A stretch of DNA of 36,289 bases from Candidatus Pseudoscillospira falkowii (GTDB taxonomy: Bacteria; Bacillota; Clostridia; Oscillospirales; Oscillospiraceae). The stretch lies in contig CAJFFX010000013.1 in the NCBI GenBank assembly GCA_904374485.1, positions 1 through 36,289 of the forward strand, read 5' to 3'. The position numbers and the translations under genes were made by a program. Positions 18,883-28,024 of this stretch are shown in pieces (the first letter of the stretch is position 1; the number at the start of each line of letters is the position of its first letter). The notes beneath the pieces were generated by a model. The model was not told where the DNA came from, ran no database searches, and was given only the letters and a program-made list of their open reading frames with translations.

Positions 18883-19737
18883 ATGGCATACCGATCCCGC
18901 AGACGGCGGGGCTGCGCAGTCCCGTTTCTTGCGCTTTTGTTTCTGTTCATCGCCGGCGGCCTGTTCGTCTATTGGGACAACAACACCATCGCCGTCCACG
19001 AGGAGACCATCGTTTCCCCGGATCTGCCCGCCCCCTTCGACGGGCTGCGCATCGTCCACCTCTCGGACCTTCACGGAAAGGAATTCGGAGCGGACAACTG
19101 CCTTTTGATCCAGGCCGTGGCCGAAGCAGACCCGGATATGATCTTCATCACCGGCGATTTGATCGACCAGGCCGCCCAATATGACCGCCTGGGCCCCCTG
19201 ATGGACGGCCTGACGGCCATCGCCCCGACTTATTACGTCACCGGCAACCACGAATGGGCCGTGCGCCAGGTGCCGGAGCTGAAGGACCTCCTGACGGACC
19301 ACGGCGTCCGCGTCCTCAGCGACGAATACGAGCTGTGGACCGAAGACGGCGCCACGTTGGCCGTGGCCGGAGTGGACGACCCCAACGGTCCCGCCGACCA
19401 GAAGACCGGCCCGGAACTGCGCGAAGAGATCGACGCCGACTTCACCCTTCTCCTCTCCCACCGCGACAGCGTGGAGACCTATGCCTCCTGGGGCTACGAC
19501 GTGGTGTTCTGCGGCCACGGCCACGGCGGTATTTTCCGCATCCCCATCATCGACCGGGGCCTGCTCAGCTCGGACCGCACCCTGTTCCCCGAATATGACG
19601 GCGGCATTTACGAGATCGGCGACGGCGATTTCTGCTGCGTCTCCCGGGGCCTGGGCAGCAACACCGTGCCCTTCCGCGTTTTCCGGCTGTTCAACCGGCC
19701 GGACCTTCCCGTCGTTACACTGCGCTGCGCCGGCTGA
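18883..19737 (+). CDS. Membrane-anchored metallophosphoesterase, 284 aa
   Basis: A calcineurin-like phosphoesterase of the YkuE/YaeI type, facing outside and possibly acting on lipid or nucleotide phosphoesters. A basic N-terminus and one transmembrane helix at ~11-30 (CAVPFLALLFLFIAGGLFVY) come first. The dimetal motifs follow: HLSDLHGKEFG (D-x-H), FITGDLID (GD), TGNHEWA (GNHE), LLSHRD (H) and CGHGHGG (GHxH). All five blocks are intact. AAAAAGGAG lies ~14 bases before the ATG at 18883, a rather long spacing. It follows degV by 20 bases and precedes mnmG by 63, so the three genes are probably cotranscribed. Confidence 0.88.
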   Translation: MAYRSRRRRGCAVPFLALLFLFIAGGLFVYWDNNTIAVHEETIVSPDLPAPFDGLRIVHLSDLHGKEFGADNCLLIQAVAEADPDMIFITGDLIDQAAQYDRLGPLMDGLTAIAPTYYVTGNHEWAVRQVPELKDLLTDHGVRVLSDEYELWTEDGATLAVAGVDDPNGPADQKTGPELREEIDADFTLLLSHRDSVETYASWGYDVVFCGHGHGGIFRIPIIDRGLLSSDRTLFPEYDGGIYEIGDGDFCCVSRGLGSNTVPFRVFRLFNRPDLPVVTLRCAG

Positions 19738-19800
19738 ATGCGGGCGCAGTTCGTTTTATCCAGACATGGATCCATCCCACAGAGAAAGGGACTTCCCGTT

Positions 19801-21666
19801 ATGTATGAATTTCTTGCCGGAACTTATGATATCGCCGTGATCGGCGCGGGCCACGCCGGGATCGAAGCTGCCCTGGCCGCCGCGCGCATGGGCTGCCGCA
19901 CCGTGTGCTTCACCATCAATCTCGACGCCGTGGGCAACATGCCCTGCAACCCCGCCATCGGCGGCACGGGCAAGGGCCATCTCGTGCGGGAGCTGGACGC
20001 CCTGGGCGGCGAAATGGCCCGGGCCGCGGACAAAGCCTGCATCCAGTACCGCCTGCTCAACCGGGGCAAGGGGCCCGCGGTCCACTCCCTGCGGGCCCAG
20101 GCCGACCGCCGGCGCTATCAGGAAGTGATGAAGCACACCCTGGAAATGCAGGAAAATCTCAGCCTCAAACAGGCGGAGATCGTGGATGTCCGCACGGAAA
20201 ACGGGGCCGTCTGCGCCGTGATCACCCGCAACGGGGCGGTCTACGCCGTCCGCGCCGCCATCATCTGCTCGGGCACCTTTCTCAACGGCGCCACCATCAT
20301 CGGTGAAAACATTCAGCAAAGCGGGCCCGACGGCATGCATGCCGCCACTGCCCTGACGGAGCGCCTGAGCGCCCTGGGCCTTTCCCTGCGCCGCTTCAAG
20401 ACCGGCACGCCGCCCCGCATCCACCGCCGCAGCGTGGACTTTTCCAAAATGGAGCTGCAGGAGGGGGACCGGGACCCCATTCCCTTTTCCTTCCAGACGA
20501 AAACGCCCCCGGAAAACCGGGCCGTGTGCCACCTTACTTACACCAACGAGGAGACCCACCGGATCATCCTCGAAAATCTCGACCGTTCGCCCCTCTACAA
20601 CGGCGCCATCGAGGGCGTCGGCCCCCGCTACTGTCCCTCCATCGAAACGAAGGTCATGCGCTTTGCCGACAAGCCCCGCCACCAGCTGTTCATCGAGCCC
20701 ATGGGCCTGGAGACCGAGGAGCTGTACATCCAGGGTCTGTCCTCGTCCCTGCCTGAGGACGTGCAGCTGCGGATGCTCCACACCATCGCAGGGCTGGAGC
20801 ACGCAGAGATGACCCGCCCGGCCTACGCCATCGAGTACGACTGTGTCGACCCGCTGGAGCTGCTGCCCACGCTGGAGACGAAGAAGGTGGCCGGCCTCTA
20901 CGGCGCGGGCCAGTTCAACGGTTCCTCGGGCTATGAGGAAGCGGCGGTGCAGGGCTTCATGGCCGGCGTCAACGCCGCGCTGAAGCTGCAGGGGAAAGCC
21001 CCCCTGATCCTCTCCCGGGCCGAATCCTACATCGGCACCCTGATCGACGACCTCGTCACCAAGGGTACGAACGAGCCCTACCGCATGATGACCAGCCGCA
21101 GCGAATACCGTCTGCTGCTGCGCCAGGACAACGCCGACGCCCGGCTCAGCGCCGTGGGGCGCCGGCTGGGGCTGGTGAGTGAGGAACAGTTTGCCGCCGT
21201 GCAGGAAAAATACGCCGCGGTGGACGCGGAGATCGCCCGGCTGGAGCACAGCGGCGCCGCGCCCACGGAGGAAGTCAACGATCTGCTGCGCCGCCGCGGC
21301 AGCACGGCGCTGTCCTCCGGCGTGCCCCTGATCTCCCTGCTGCGCCGTCCGGAGCTGCACTATGGGGACATCGAAGCCATCGCGCCGCCCCCGGTCCCCC
21401 TTGCGCCCGCCGTGGCGGAGGAAGTGGAGATCTCCGTGAAATACGCCGGCTACATCGAGCGGCAGAAACGCCAGGTGGCGGAGTTTTCCCGCATGGAGGC
21501 GCGCCGCCTGCCCGTGGAGATCGACTACGAGCAGATCCTGGGCCTGCGGCTGGAAGCGCGTCAGAAGCTGAACGCCGTCCGTCCGCTGAACCTGGGCCAG
21601 GCCAGCCGCATCAGCGGCGTTTCCCCCGCCGACATCGCCGCGCTGATGGTGTGGCTGGAAAAATAA
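19801..21666 (+). CDS. mnmG: tRNA uridine-5-carboxymethylaminomethyl modification enzyme MnmG
   Basis: This FAD enzyme works with MnmE to place the (carboxymethyl)aminomethyl group on U34 of several tRNAs, the same wobble base that MnmA thiolates. The FAD loop [19 protein letters not shown] is at ~13-31. The catalytic cysteine sits in [14 protein letters not shown] (Cys49), and the second conserved block is [29 protein letters not shown] and the C-terminal helical domain for MnmE/tRNA binding are complete ([33 protein letters not shown]). At 621 aa it has standard length. The start ATG at 19801 follows AAAGGGA. The usual neighbours mnmE and rsmG are not here. Confidence 0.95.
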   Translation: MYEFLAGTYDIAVIGAGHAGIEAALAAARMGCRTVCFTINLDAVGNMPCNPAIGGTGKGHLVRELDALGGEMARAADKACIQYRLLNRGKGPAVHSLRAQADRRRYQEVMKHTLEMQENLSLKQAEIVDVRTENGAVCAVITRNGAVYAVRAAIICSGTFLNGATIIGENIQQSGPDGMHAATALTERLSALGLSLRRFKTGTPPRIHRRSVDFSKMELQEGDRDPIPFSFQTKTPPENRAVCHLTYTNEETHRIILENLDRSPLYNGAIEGVGPRYCPSIETKVMRFADKPRHQLFIEPMGLETEELYIQGLSSSLPEDVQLRMLHTIAGLEHAEMTRPAYAIEYDCVDPLELLPTLETKKVAGLYGAGQFNGSSGYEEAAVQGFMAGVNAALKLQGKAPLILSRAESYIGTLIDDLVTKGTNEPYRMMTSRSEYRLLLRQDNADARLSAVGRRLGLVSEEQFAAVQEKYAAVDAEIARLEHSGAAPTEEVNDLLRRRGSTALSSGVPLISLLRRPELHYGDIEAIAPPPVPLAPAVAEEVEISVKYAGYIERQKRQVAEFSRMEARRLPVEIDYEQILGLRLEARQKLNAVRPLNLGQASRISGVSPADIAALMVWLEK

Positions 21667-21792
21667 GCGGCCGCCCCTCTCGGCAGTACGGCTCCGCCGG
21701 GCCCGAAACGCGCGCGGCCGCCCCATTCCCGAAAAGCTGTCCGGCCGCCCAAGGCCGGCGCCCGTCCCTTGTGTTTTCGAACTTGCATGTTC

Positions 21793-21829
21793 AAAAGCGT
21801 GTGCAGAACCTGTCTGCGCACGCTTTTTT
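21793..21829 (+). terminator. Terminator downstream of mnmG
   Basis: AAAAGCGTGTGCAG (21793-21806) pairs with CTGCGCACGCTTTT (one wobble) around AACCTGT, ending in TTTTTTG (to 21829). Confidence 0.85.
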
Positions 21830-22065
21830 GCGCCCGCATTTCGCCGCCCGGCCCCACATACCGCCGTTTTTCCCCACCGCTCGCCCCATATTCCGCCCCG
21901 CCGCGCCCCGTGCCGCCGCTGCCGCCCACCTTCCGTCCCTGCTGCCCACACTGCTCCGCCCGGCCCGCCCGCCGCGCCTTTTTCCGCCCCATTCGCCCAC
22001 TTTTCACCCCATTGCTCCACCGCCCGCGCCCTTCCCGCCGCCCCCATTTCACCTAAGGGGCGCAT
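21830..22065 (+). other. C-rich, G-poor non-coding tract
   Basis: About 235 bases in which + strand C far outnumbers G (for example CGCCCACCTTCCGTCCCTGC), with little hairpin potential. It follows the mnmG terminator. Such unstructured C-over-G stretches are the hallmark of Rho loading sites. The long open frames on either strand come from the base skew and show no protein features. Confidence 0.45.
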
Positions 22066-22097
22066 AGCCCCCCGGACGAAAATGCCCAAAAACGCCT

Positions 22098-22127
22098 GAA
22101 AGCCGCTCGTAGAGCGGCTTTCGGGTT
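22098..22127 (+). terminator. Intrinsic terminator
   Basis: GAAAGCCGCTC (22098-22108) pairs with GAGCGGCTTTC (22112-22122) around GTA, followed by GGGTTTTTG. No gene lies directly before it on +, so it may be a second barrier to mnmG read-through or the remnant of a lost unit. Confidence 0.7.
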
Positions 22128-22154
22128 TTTGCAAAATTCAGTTTTTTTCGATTG

Positions 22155-22260
22155 GGTAGACATTGGGCCTTTCTACATGTAAAGGAAATCGTTTTACACC
22201 CACTGCGCCGCATCAGGTGCCCGGATTATTTTTGGTAGACATTAGGTAGACCGGGTAGAC
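22155..22260 (+). repeat. Four GGTAGAC repeats
   Basis: GGTAGAC occurs at 22155, 22234, 22245 and 22254; the last three start 11 and 9 bases apart. ATTGGG flanks both ends. The region is AT-richer than its surroundings and holds no gene. The minus strand reads GTCTACC repeats, which could be the eroded 3' end of an integrase-like gene. That is a guess. Confidence 0.45.
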
Positions 22261-22302
22261 ACCGATTGGGATTTTCTGGATTTTGCGCATCTTCGAATGG
22301 GG

Positions 22303-22337
22303 CAAAAAAGCAGCCGCGGCGTTGCCGCGGCTGCTTT
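22303..22337 (-). terminator. Terminator of the radical SAM gene
   Basis: AAAGCAGCCGCGGC (22307-22320) pairs with GCCGCGGCTGCTTT (22324-22337). In the minus-strand RNA it is followed by UUUUUUG. Confidence 0.9.
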
Positions 22338-22350
22338 CTTTTCGCTTCGT

Positions 22351-23793
22351 TTATTCTGCGGCGTCCTCTTTGAACACGCCGCGCTCCTGGTTGGGGTCGT
22401 AGTTGACGTAGCCGGGATTCTTGTGCTTTTCATGCTTCCAGATATCGTCGGCCACGGGCGCCCAGTCGGCGGCGTACTTGGCGCACTTGGCGCACAGGTG
22501 CTCCACGCTCTCGGGGGAAGCCAGGTCGGTGGAATGGGCGCCGGTCTCGGTCACCATGCGCTGGAGCATCTCGGGATTCTCCAACATGGGGCAGGGGCGC
22601 AGGTGGTCGCGGTTGAAGGGCTGTTCGTGGTGATAAGCCATGAACAGGGGGCTCTTCAGCACTTCTAGCAGGGTGTGGTCCTTGATGTTCACATTGGAAT
22701 AGTGGATGAACACACAGGGCTCGGCATCGCCGTTGGAGTTGATGTGGAAATAGTTGCGGCCGCCGGCGATGCAGCCGCCCACGAACTCGCCGTCGTTCTG
22801 GAAGTCCATGGTGTAGATCATTTTGCCGCCGTGATTGGCGCGGATCTCGCGGATGCGGCGGATCATATACTGGCGCTGCTCCGTGGTGGGCAGCAGGTCG
22901 GGGGAAGCGTCGTTGCCCACAGGCATATAGTGGAAATACCAGGAGAACAGGCAGCCCTTTTCCACTTCCAGGTCCAAAAATTCGTCGCTGGTGACAGTCT
23001 CCAGGTTGGCGCGGGTGTAGCAGACGGAGGTGCCGTAGATCAGGCCATACTGGTTCATCAGATCCATGGCGCGCATGACGTTCTGGAAATGGCCGGCGCC
23101 GCGGCGGCCGTCGTTGGCCTCCTCAAAGCCCTCCAGGCTCAGGGAGAAGGACAGGTTGCCCACCCGGACGCACTCCTTGCAGAAGTCCTCGTCGATGAGG
23201 GTGGAGTTGGTGTAGGCGTGGAAAGCCACGTCGTTGTGCTTTTCGCACAGGCGGATGATGTCCTTCTTGCGCACCAGGGGCTCGCCGCCGGTGAACATAT
23301 AGAAGTAAATGCCGAGCTCCTTGCCCTGGGTGACGATATCGTCCATCTGCTCGAAGGTCAGGTTCAGGTTGTGGCCGTATTCGGCGGCCCAGCAGCCGGT
23401 GCAGTGCATATTGCAGGCGGCGGTGGGGTCCATCAGGATCAGCCAGGGGATGTTGCACTTGTGGATCTCGCGCATTTTGCGGATGGTCTTCGTGCCGTGG
23501 AAGGCCGCCTCAAAGCCCAGGTTCAGCGCCGTCATCTTCACGACGTGGGGGTTCAGGCGGTGCAGGTGGTGGTCCACAAACTGCATCCATTTGTTTTCCG
23601 GATCGGCGATATAGGCGCGGATGGTCTCGAAGGTCTCCTTCTTGAATGTGTCGCCCATAAACTTCTGGGAGATATCCAGCACGTCCAGCAGGCCCTTGCT
23701 GGTATCCTTTTCAATGTGCTTCAGGGCAGCGTCCAGCGCCACGCTGAAGGCGGCGCGCTGCGCCTTGTGCGAAAGTGTATCCATGGTTCCCAT
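22351..23793 (-). CDS. Radical SAM enzyme of unassigned function, 480 aa
   Basis: The 4Fe-4S-binding motif CNMHCTGC (Cys127, Cys131, Cys134) and the SAM-binding FTGGEPL are intact. The ~110-residue N-terminal region is unusual and helical. The C-terminus has extra cysteines (GGCIAGG, EPCVFIH, RPCPMLENPE, LCAKCAKY) and could hold auxiliary iron-sulfur clusters as in SPASM-type enzymes. HINSNGDAEPCVFIHYSNVN matches the SPASM-like 'G-x-x-x-PC' region. Such long Clostridial radical SAM proteins are often encoded alone; peptide or lipid substrates have been proposed for relatives, and I cannot choose. GAGGG precedes the ATG at 23793; a second ATG lies three codons in. There is no precursor peptide gene adjacent. 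Confidence 0.85.
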   Translation of the reverse strand: MGTMDTLSHKAQRAAFSVALDAALKHIEKDTSKGLLDVLDISQKFMGDTFKKETFETIRAYIADPENKWMQFVDHHLHRLNPHVVKMTALNLGFEAAFHGTKTIRKMREIHKCNIPWLILMDPTAACNMHCTGCWAAEYGHNLNLTFEQMDDIVTQGKELGIYFYMFTGGEPLVRKKDIIRLCEKHNDVAFHAYTNSTLIDEDFCKECVRVGNLSFSLSLEGFEEANDGRRGAGHFQNVMRAMDLMNQYGLIYGTSVCYTRANLETVTSDEFLDLEVEKGCLFSWYFHYMPVGNDASPDLLPTTEQRQYMIRRIREIRANHGGKMIYTMDFQNDGEFVGGCIAGGRNYFHINSNGDAEPCVFIHYSNVNIKDHTLLEVLKSPLFMAYHHEQPFNRDHLRPCPMLENPEMLQRMVTETGAHSTDLASPESVEHLCAKCAKYAADWAPVADDIWKHEKHKNPGYVNYDPNQERGVFKEDAAE

Positions 23794-23926
23794 GATTCAA
23801 GATCCCTCATTTCTGAATGTGCATTCTATAGTGGATCGCCGGCGGCATTCTGCCCTGCCGCGGCGACGGTTTTACCCGTTTCCGGCCCCGTGCGGACCGG
23901 GGCGCCTTTGCGCCCATTGAAATGTC

Positions 23927-23955
23927 ATTTTACCATAAAGCGCTTTTTTGTGCAA
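23927..23955 (-). promoter_or_regulatory. Promoter of the radical SAM gene
   Basis: On the minus strand: TTGCAC (23950-23955), a 17-bp spacer, and TAAAAT (23927-23932) with TGG in front. A GC hairpin (about 23884-23903) lies in the ~130-nt leader. GCACA motifs recur upstream on the same strand. Confidence 0.75.
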
Positions 23956-24093
23956 TGTTTTTGCCGTCAAAAAGATGGAAAAATCATTTTTTGTGCCAAT
24001 TTCAGCCTTGTGCAGACCCCTTCCGGGGGATTTTTGTGATTTCGACGAAAACGCCCCTGTGCAATTTGTACACAGCCCCGCCTTTGTCCAACC

Positions 24094-24744
24094 TTAAACC
24101 GGGGGACGCAGGACGGTGAAAGCGGGAATATAGCAGTCCGCCAGGGCGCGGACCTCCTGCTGCACCTCGTCCTGGGCGGCGTCGTACACCCCCGCCACGG
24201 GGAAGCCCGCGGCCTTGGCGGTGCGCATGGCAAAAAGGGAGTCCTCGAAAACCCAGGTGTTTTCCCGGGGCGTGCCCAGGAATGCCAGGGCGGCCTCGTA
24301 CACGTCGGGCCGGCCCTTGCCGGCGCCCACCTCGGTGCAGGTGAACACGGCGGAGAAATACTGCCCCAGGCCCGTGCGCGCCAGGGCGGCCTCCACCAGG
24401 GGCCGGTCCGTGGAAGTGGCGATGACCATGGGGACACCGGCCTTCTGAAACGCGCGCAGCCAGTCCTCTGCGCCGGGCTTGACCTGCACCCGCTCGGTAT
24501 AAAACCGCTTGACCAGCGCGTTGATCTGCGCGGCGATGACGGCGGGGTCGGCGCCCAGGCCGTAGGATTCGTTCATCCAGGCCGCGCCCTGCTCCAGCGT
24601 CAGGGGCTTGAGGCCCTCCATCAGATCCTCCCGGGGCTCCCGGCCGTAAATCTCGCGCAGGCAGTCCGCCGGGGCCTGATGCCAGTAAAACATGGAGTCC
24701 AGCAGCGTGCCGTCCATGTCGAAGATCGCGCCCGCAGGAAGCAT
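24094..24744 (-). CDS. HAD-superfamily hydrolase (beta-phosphoglucomutase-like subfamily), 216 aa
   Basis: A phosphatase or phosphomutase of HAD subfamily IA. Motif I is FDMDGTLLDSM (residues ~8-18, nucleophile Asp9, acid/base Asp11). The cap begins after it (FYWHQAPADCLREIYG). Motif II is IATSTDRPL, motif III is around GKGRPDVYEAAL, and motif IV is VFEDSLFAMRTAKAAGF. All catalytic residues are present. The substrate is unknown; related Clostridial proteins act on small sugar phosphates or nucleotides. The ATG at 24744 follows AAAGGGTGATG. It stands upstream of the radical SAM gene on the same strand, but a separate promoter lies between them. Confidence 0.88.
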   Translation of the reverse strand: MLPAGAIFDMDGTLLDSMFYWHQAPADCLREIYGREPREDLMEGLKPLTLEQGAAWMNESYGLGADPAVIAAQINALVKRFYTERVQVKPGAEDWLRAFQKAGVPMVIATSTDRPLVEAALARTGLGQYFSAVFTCTEVGAGKGRPDVYEAALAFLGTPRENTWVFEDSLFAMRTAKAAGFPVAGVYDAAQDEVQQEVRALADCYIPAFTVLRPPV

Positions 24745-24823
24745 ACCATCACCCTTTCTGGTTTGTTCATTCTATGGGTAGTATAAGCCGTCTTTTCTTA
24801 AAAGTAAAGGGAAATATTATATA

Positions 24824-24844
24824 ATATCATATACAAAATGATAT
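24824..24844. promoter_or_regulatory. AT-rich inverted repeat between divergent genes
   Basis: ATATCAT (24824-24830) and ATGATAT (24838-24844) are separated by seven bases, next to ATATTATATAATAT (about 24813-24826). It is a likely control region for the HAD gene, with a possible minus-strand TATAAT, and/or an operator. Confidence 0.4.
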
Positions 24845-24890
24845 GCAGAACTGGGCAAAGGGCCGGCGCGCGCACTTTTTTGTCCGGCGC

Positions 24891-24919
24891 TTTGTTTTTT
24901 GCGCGAACTGTGGTATACT
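24891..24919 (+). promoter_or_regulatory. Promoter of the flippase gene
   Basis: TATACT (24914-24919) with TGG in front is an extended -10. TTTGTT (24891-24896) is a weak -35 at 17 bp. Confidence 0.6.
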
Positions 24920-24971
24920 GTGCTGTCAGAAACCGCGCGATACTTTTTACCCAAGGAAAGGGATCGTTCCC

Positions 24972-26597
24972 ATGTCGAAAGAAGTCAAAAACACGCTGCT
25001 GCTCCAGGGCAGCATCCTGGCGGCGGCGGGCATTTTTACAAAGCTGATCGGGTTTTTATACCGCATCCCCATGGCGAACCTGCTGGGCAACCAGGGCAAC
25101 GGTGTCTACTCCGTGGCCTTCGGCATCTACACGGTGACGCTGACCCTCTCGTCCATGAGCCTGCCCACGGCGGTATCCAAGGTGGTGTCGGCCCGGCTGG
25201 CCCGGGGGGAGGACCGCAACGCCGCCCGGGTGCTGGCGGTGGCGCTGCTGTTCGCCCTGGCCATGGGCGCGTTTTCCTTTAGTCTGCTCTATTTCGGCGC
25301 CCATATACTGGAGGGATTTTACCAGACGGAGGGCCTGTGGCGGCCCCTGCGCGTGCTGGCGCCCACGTCGTTCCTCTTCGCCTTTCTCGGCGTGATGCGG
25401 GGCTACACCCAGGGCAGCGGCTCCATGGTGCCCACCGCCGTGTCCCAGATCGTGGACCAGTGCTTCAACGCGGTCATCAGCATCGCGGCGGCCTGGGCGC
25501 TGCTGAACGCTTACGGCAGCGGCAGCGAGGCCGCCTCCTGGGGCGCCATGGGCGGCACCCTGGGCACCCTGGCCGGCGCTGTGGCCTCCTTCCTCTTTAT
25601 GGCCGTGTTCATGGTGCGCCGCCTGCCGGAGATCCGGCTGCGGGCCCGGCGGGACGCTTCGCCCCGGGACGAGGATGCGGCCCTGGCCGCCAAAGCGCTG
25701 GCCCTGACCATCCTGCCCATCGTTTTCAGCCAGACGGTCTACCAGATCGGCTACACCATCGACGATATGGTGTTCAGCCGCTTCATGAACGGCGCGGCGG
25801 TGGACAGCGCCGCCGTCACCTCCATGCAGGGCGTGTTCAACACCCAGTACAACCAGATGGTGAACCTGCCGGTGTCCATCGCCACAGCCATGGCCATGAC
25901 ACTGATGCCCAGCATCGTGGCCTCCCATGTGCGCCGGGAGCGGCGGGAGGTCCACCACAAAATCACCGGCACCATAAAGTTCAATATGGCCATCGCCATC
26001 CCCTGCGCCGTGGGCCTGGCGGTGCTGGCGGACCCCCTCATGGCCCTGCTGTTCCCCTCCCTGGGGGAATACCACGACCTGGCGGCCCACCTGCTCATGG
26101 CGGGCTCCTCCGCCGCAGTGTTTTACGCCCTGTCCACCATCACCACCTCCATCCTGCAGGGCACGAACCACATGGCCGTGCCGGTGCTCCACTCCGCCGC
26201 CGCCCTGGCGGTCCACATCGCCGTGATCGCGGCGATGCTCTATGCCGGCTGCGGCGTGTGGGCCCTGCTGGTGGGTAACGTGGTGTTTCCCCTGATCGTG
26301 TGTACGCTGAACTGCCGCTCCGTGTCCCGGCTGCTGCGCTACCGGTGGAACGTGGCCTCCATCTTCATCGTGCCGCTGCTGTGCGCCCTGGTCATGGGCC
26401 TGGTGTGCCGGGGCGTCTACGCATTGCTGCTGCACCTGACGGGGCGGATGCTCCCGGCCTTTATTGCCGCCTTCCTCGTCGCCGTGGCGGTCTACGCCCT
26501 GGCCATCCTCAAATCCCACTGCTTCAGCAAGCGGGAGCTGCGGGAGCTGCCCCTGGGCAATAAGATCCTGCGCCTGGCCATCAAGCTGCACCTGTAA
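24972..26597 (+). CDS. SpoVB/MurJ-like polysaccharide flippase, 541 aa
   Basis: A multidrug/oligosaccharidyl-lipid/polysaccharide (MOP) exporter, Firmicute SpoVB/YtgP/YabM branch, expected to flip lipid-linked cell-wall or cortex precursors. About 14 hydrophobic segments run through the length (for example SILAAAGIFTKLIGFLYRIP, then MAVPVLHSAAALAVHIAVIA). The opening LQGSILAAAGIFTKLIGF and NLLGNQGNGVYSVAFGIYTV are typical of this branch. The C-terminal basic tail is SKRELRELPLGNKILRLAIK. The start at 24972 is chosen for AAGGAAAGGGA and because the family domain starts there. Whether it serves spore cortex, vegetative wall or capsule cannot be decided from context. It is a single-gene unit. 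Confidence 0.88.
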   Translation: MSKEVKNTLLLQGSILAAAGIFTKLIGFLYRIPMANLLGNQGNGVYSVAFGIYTVTLTLSSMSLPTAVSKVVSARLARGEDRNAARVLAVALLFALAMGAFSFSLLYFGAHILEGFYQTEGLWRPLRVLAPTSFLFAFLGVMRGYTQGSGSMVPTAVSQIVDQCFNAVISIAAAWALLNAYGSGSEAASWGAMGGTLGTLAGAVASFLFMAVFMVRRLPEIRLRARRDASPRDEDAALAAKALALTILPIVFSQTVYQIGYTIDDMVFSRFMNGAAVDSAAVTSMQGVFNTQYNQMVNLPVSIATAMAMTLMPSIVASHVRRERREVHHKITGTIKFNMAIAIPCAVGLAVLADPLMALLFPSLGEYHDLAAHLLMAGSSAAVFYALSTITTSILQGTNHMAVPVLHSAAALAVHIAVIAAMLYAGCGVWALLVGNVVFPLIVCTLNCRSVSRLLRYRWNVASIFIVPLLCALVMGLVCRGVYALLLHLTGRMLPAFIAAFLVAVAVYALAILKSHCFSKRELRELPLGNKILRLAIKLHL

Positions 26598-26702
26598 AAC
26601 CGCCTTTGTCCCGCGCCGCGCAATGGAAGGGCGGAAAAGCGGACATACTATTTATATATATTGTGATCGACGATTATTTTTTCAAAAACGGAGGGATCCC
26701 TG
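26598..26702 (+). promoter_or_regulatory. AT-rich upstream region of the aminopeptidase gene
   Basis: The stretch TACTATTTATATATATTGTG (about 26646-26665) is the only AT-rich island and probably carries the promoter, but I cannot fix -35/-10 elements. GGAGGG lies eight bases before the ATG at 26703. Confidence 0.35.
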
Positions 26703-27938
26703 ATGAAAACACTGCGCGAAAAGCAGGAAGATTATGCCCGGCTGCTGCTGGCGGAGGGGCTGAATCTGCAGAAGGGCCAGCTGCTGGCCATCGACTGCCC
26801 CGTGGCCGAGGCGTGGTTCGCCCGCCTGTGCGCCCGGGCCGCCTATGACATGGGCTGCCGCGAAGTGGTGATGAACTGGAGCGACGACGTCCTGGCCCGG
26901 GAAAAATATCTGCGGGCCGCCGACGAGGTCTTTGACTCCGTCCATTCCTGGACGGCGGATTTTTATGAAAAGGTCTCCGCCGAGGGCGGCGCCTGGCTGG
27001 CCATCCACGCCTCCGATCCGGAAAACCTCAAGGGCTGTGACGCCAGGCGCATCCAGCGCGCCCAGATCGCCTCGGGCAAGGCCCTGGCGAATTTCCGCAA
27101 ACGGGAGACCAACAATGAATTCCCCTGGTGCGTCTGCTCCGTCCCCACGGAGGGCTGGGCGAAAAAGGTGTTCCCGGCGCTGGAAGGGCCGGCGGCCATG
27201 GAGCGGCTGTGGGAGACCATTCTGGAGACCGCCTATGTGGACGGGGGCGACGCCGCGGCCAACTGGCGCGCCCATGTGGCCGAGCTCCAGCGGCGCACCG
27301 AGGTGCTCAACCGCCTGGCCTTCCGCACCCTGCACTATCAAAACGGCCTGGGCACCGACCTGACCGTGGCGCTGCCCGAGAGCCACTTCTGGGCCGGCGG
27401 CGCGGAAAAGTGCCTGTCCACCGGCCTGGACTTTTCCGCCAACATCCCCTCCGAGGAGGTCTACACCCTGCCGGTGAAGACCGGCGTAGAGGGCGTGGTC
27501 TATGCCTCCAAGCCCCTGTCCCTCCACGGAAATCTCATCGACCATTTCGGCTTTGAGCTGAAGGCGGGCAAGATCGTCCGCGCCTGGGCGGAGAAGGGCG
27601 AGGACGTGCTACAGAAGGCCATCGCCGTGGACGAAGGCGCGTCCTATCTCGGCGAGGTGGCCCTGGTGCCCTACGATTCCCCCATTTCCCGCTCGGGCCT
27701 GCTGTTTTACAACACCCTGTTCGACGAGAACGCCGCCTGCCACTTCGCCTTCGGCGAGGCCTATCCCTGCCTGACTGGCGCGGAGACCATGGCGCCCGAG
27801 GAACTGCGGGCCCGGGGCGTCAACGAGTCTATGACCCATGTGGACTTTATGGTGGGCACCGCCGACCTCTCCATCACCGGCGTCACCGCCGACGGCCGGG
27901 AAGTGCCGGTTTTCGTAAACGGCAATTTCGCCCTCTGA
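26703..27938 (+). CDS. M29-family aminopeptidase (AmpS/PepS type), 411 aa
   Basis: A cytoplasmic dimetal aminopeptidase that trims N-terminal residues from peptides. Predicted metal ligands are in order: Glu251/252 in NIPSEEVYTLP, Glu317 in YLGEVALV, His346 in ACHFAFG, and His378 and Asp380 in MTHVDFMVG. GTDLTVALPESHFWAGG and GNLIDHFGFELKAGKIV are further family blocks. At 411 aa its length is normal for the family. Strong GGAGGG precedes the ATG. It stands alone, with a perfect palindrome just downstream. Confidence 0.92.
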   Translation: MKTLREKQEDYARLLLAEGLNLQKGQLLAIDCPVAEAWFARLCARAAYDMGCREVVMNWSDDVLAREKYLRAADEVFDSVHSWTADFYEKVSAEGGAWLAIHASDPENLKGCDARRIQRAQIASGKALANFRKRETNNEFPWCVCSVPTEGWAKKVFPALEGPAAMERLWETILETAYVDGGDAAANWRAHVAELQRRTEVLNRLAFRTLHYQNGLGTDLTVALPESHFWAGGAEKCLSTGLDFSANIPSEEVYTLPVKTGVEGVVYASKPLSLHGNLIDHFGFELKAGKIVRAWAEKGEDVLQKAIAVDEGASYLGEVALVPYDSPISRSGLLFYNTLFDENAACHFAFGEAYPCLTGAETMAPEELRARGVNESMTHVDFMVGTADLSITGVTADGREVPVFVNGNFAL

Positions 27939-27945
27939 GTTTTGC

Positions 27946-27979
27946 CGGGCAGGACCGGGCCGCGGCCCGGTCCTGCCCG
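27946..27979. terminator. 34-bp perfect palindrome after the aminopeptidase gene
   Basis: A 17-bp half beginning CGGGCAGGACCGGGCC is perfectly repeated in inverse. No U-run follows directly, so it is a strong hairpin that may protect the 3' end or act as an imperfect terminator. Confidence 0.6.
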
Positions 27980-28024
27980 CGCGTCAAAGACGGCAAAATT
28001 TTTGAAAAAAGTTTTGTCAAAGTC

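Noticed and set aside
21561-22134. Long leftward ORFs over the C-rich tract
   Set aside because: The Gly/Arg/Ala repeats come only from the base skew. No start signals or domains.
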